A program made the translations under genes and the position numbers. From NCBI RefSeq assembly GCF_001907675.1, contig NZ_MPNT01000001.1, forward strand, positions 1-64,000: DNA of 64,000 nt, in the 5' to 3' direction. Of this stretch, positions 63,124 to 64,000 are shown piece after piece. Under the pieces are notes generated by a model that was not told the origin of the DNA, made no database searches, and saw only the letters and a program-made list of their open reading frames with translations. Position 1 is the stretch's first letter; every line of letters begins with the position of its first letter. Source of the DNA: Mycobacterium paraffinicum (GTDB lineage: Bacteria; Actinomycetota; Actinomycetes; Mycobacteriales; Mycobacteriaceae).

Positions 63124-63690
63124 GTGACCGCGCCTAACCAACCACCACCCGGTCCGCGATCGCCCGAATCCGACTCTCCGTCGGACTCGAAGACCCGGAT
63201 CATCCGCCGGGCGCCCACCGGACCTATCCCGATAGCGCCGGAAACCCCGACCACCCACGTTCCCGCACAGCCGCCGCCCTACCAGGGCGCGCCTCGTACG
63301 GGGCTGCGGGGAACTCCAAGTGCGCCGAGCGACCGGACTGCCGTCGCAGCGTGCGCCGTCAGCATCGTCAGCGGGTGGGCCACGTCGGTGGTGGCGACCG
63401 ACCTGGTCGCCGGCTGGTGGCGGTCCGACCGGCTCTTCTGCATCGCGGTCGCGTTTCTCGCCCTGGTGTTCGCCGTGACCACCATTTCGGGCGTGATCAT
63501 GCTGCTGCAGCACCGACCGTTTGGGCGCTACCTCATCGTGGTCGGCGCCGCGGTCGCCGTGCTGACGTACCTGGGTGTGTTCATCGCCGGCGCCCGTGTC
63601 GCGTGGATCGTGCACCTGCTGCCGCTGCTGCCGATCGCCAGCGTGGTGCTGGCCATGCATCCCCGCACCAAACGCTGGCTGGAGGCCTGA
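63124..63690 (+). CDS. Small membrane protein of unknown function
   Basis: 188 residues, GTG start right after the M23 peptidase stop. The first 85 residues are Pro/Thr/Ser-rich; then about four helices (FCIAVAFLALVFAVTTISGV, YLIVVGAAVAVLTYLGVFIA, VAWIVHLLPLLPIASVVLAM). I know no function. Coupling suggests it works with the peptidase in the envelope. Confidence 0.75.
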   Translation: MTAPNQPPPGPRSPESDSPSDSKTRIIRRAPTGPIPIAPETPTTHVPAQPPPYQGAPRTGLRGTPSAPSDRTAVAACAVSIVSGWATSVVATDLVAGWWRSDRLFCIAVAFLALVFAVTTISGVIMLLQHRPFGRYLIVVGAAVAVLTYLGVFIAGARVAWIVHLLPLLPIASVVLAMHPRTKRWLEA

Positions 63691-63736
63691 CCGCCAACCG
63701 GGCCCGGCGTCGCGACCAATCGGAGACTTGAGAGTC

Positions 63737-63756
63737 TGATATCACCCGCGATATCA
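63737..63756. promoter_or_regulatory. Palindrome between the convergent membrane protein and uvrD1 genes
   Basis: TGATATC-ACCCGC-GATATCA is a perfect inverted repeat with 7-base arms and a 6-base spacer. It is AT-rich, unlike a GC-rich terminator stem, and no T-run follows. Its role is unclear. Confidence 0.35.
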
Positions 63757-63813
63757 AATTCGCGGATCGCCTCATGGTCGGGTAGCCATCCGCATACGGG
63801 CAGTAGGCCGCAA

Positions 63814-64000
63814 CTAAAGCTTGCTGATCGGCGCGTGGTTGTGCATGAGCTTGACCCGCCCCGCGCTGCCGAAGTCGATGAGGGACATGGCCGATTCGCC
63901 GACGCCGGACACTTCCTCGACCCGCCCGAGCCCGTACTTGTCGTGAGTCACCCGATCGCCGGGTTCGAGCACCAGCAGCGGCCGCTTGGCCGCGCCCGAG
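63814..64000 (-). CDS. uvrD1: ATP-dependent DNA helicase UvrD1, C-terminal end (cut by window edge)
   Basis: 62 residues remain, ending APISKL before the stop. The Tudor-like tail reads PGDRVTHDKYGLGRVEEVSG and SLIDFGSAGRVKLMHNH, the part that binds RNA polymerase or Ku in UvrD/PcrA helicases. The rest of the gene lies beyond 64000. Its neighbour order (Rv0949 next to Rv0950c) agrees. Confidence 0.92.
   Translation of the reverse strand, partial: SGAAKRPLLVLEPGDRVTHDKYGLGRVEEVSGVGESAMSLIDFGSAGRVKLMHNHAPISKL

Overview
This window is chromosomal DNA of a Mycobacterium. It carries a complete mce operon, MmpS/MmpL, a PPE protein, an MPT51-like protein and mprAB-pepD. Its right part follows, in reverse orientation, the gene order of M. 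tuberculosis Rv0996 to Rv0949. The PE_PGRS genes, Rv0960-0965, Rv0967-0970 and the Rv0986-0989 island that lie within that order in M. tuberculosis are missing. This fits a slow-growing non-tuberculous species of the M. avium complex type, but the species cannot be fixed from the window alone.

The window has two halves that meet at a tRNA-Ala gene (27181-27253, minus strand). The left half (1-27180) is accessory in character. Its GC is visibly lower, its gaps are long, and it holds remnants of IS21, IS3 and IS481 elements plus an esterase-like fragment. In order it holds a cytochrome P450, an autoregulated class III adenylyl cyclase, a PPE-PPW gene behind an IdeR-type iron box, an mmpS-mmpL-tetR cluster with a clear palindromic operator, a dehydrogenase, an MPT51-like secreted protein, a CAP-domain protein, and the mce operon (yrbEA-yrbEB-mceA-F plus two Mce-associated membrane proteins). 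The mce operon is headed by an unrecognised small gene and a 33-bp operator-like palindrome. An IS481-family element with a frameshifted transposase fills the junction next to the tRNA 3' end.

The right half (27181-64000) is conserved core. It encodes divisome and cofactor genes (glpR, rimJ, moeA, galU, 5-FTHF cycloligase), a redox chaperone behind a CIRCE element, a SAF protein, mscL, moaB2, and the envelope-stress set pepD-mprB-mprA with an MprA-like direct repeat. A tightly coupled operon follows (atuA-like, fadE13, accD2, accA2, fadE12, echA7), typical of branched-chain or terpenoid acyl-CoA breakdown. Then come a DUF1707 protein, an aldo-keto reductase, a MoxR/VWA pair, purH-purN, perM, a 34-kDa-antigen-type membrane protein, an F420-type oxidoreductase behind an exact KstR box, a thiolase-like protein, sucCD, an M23 peptidase, a small membrane protein and the end of uvrD1.

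The observations most worth following are the iron-boxed leaderless ORF that runs into the PPE gene, the operators in front of the mce and mmpS genes, the small ORF coupled to mmpL, and the MPT51 relative that keeps Ser and His of the mycolyltransferase triad.
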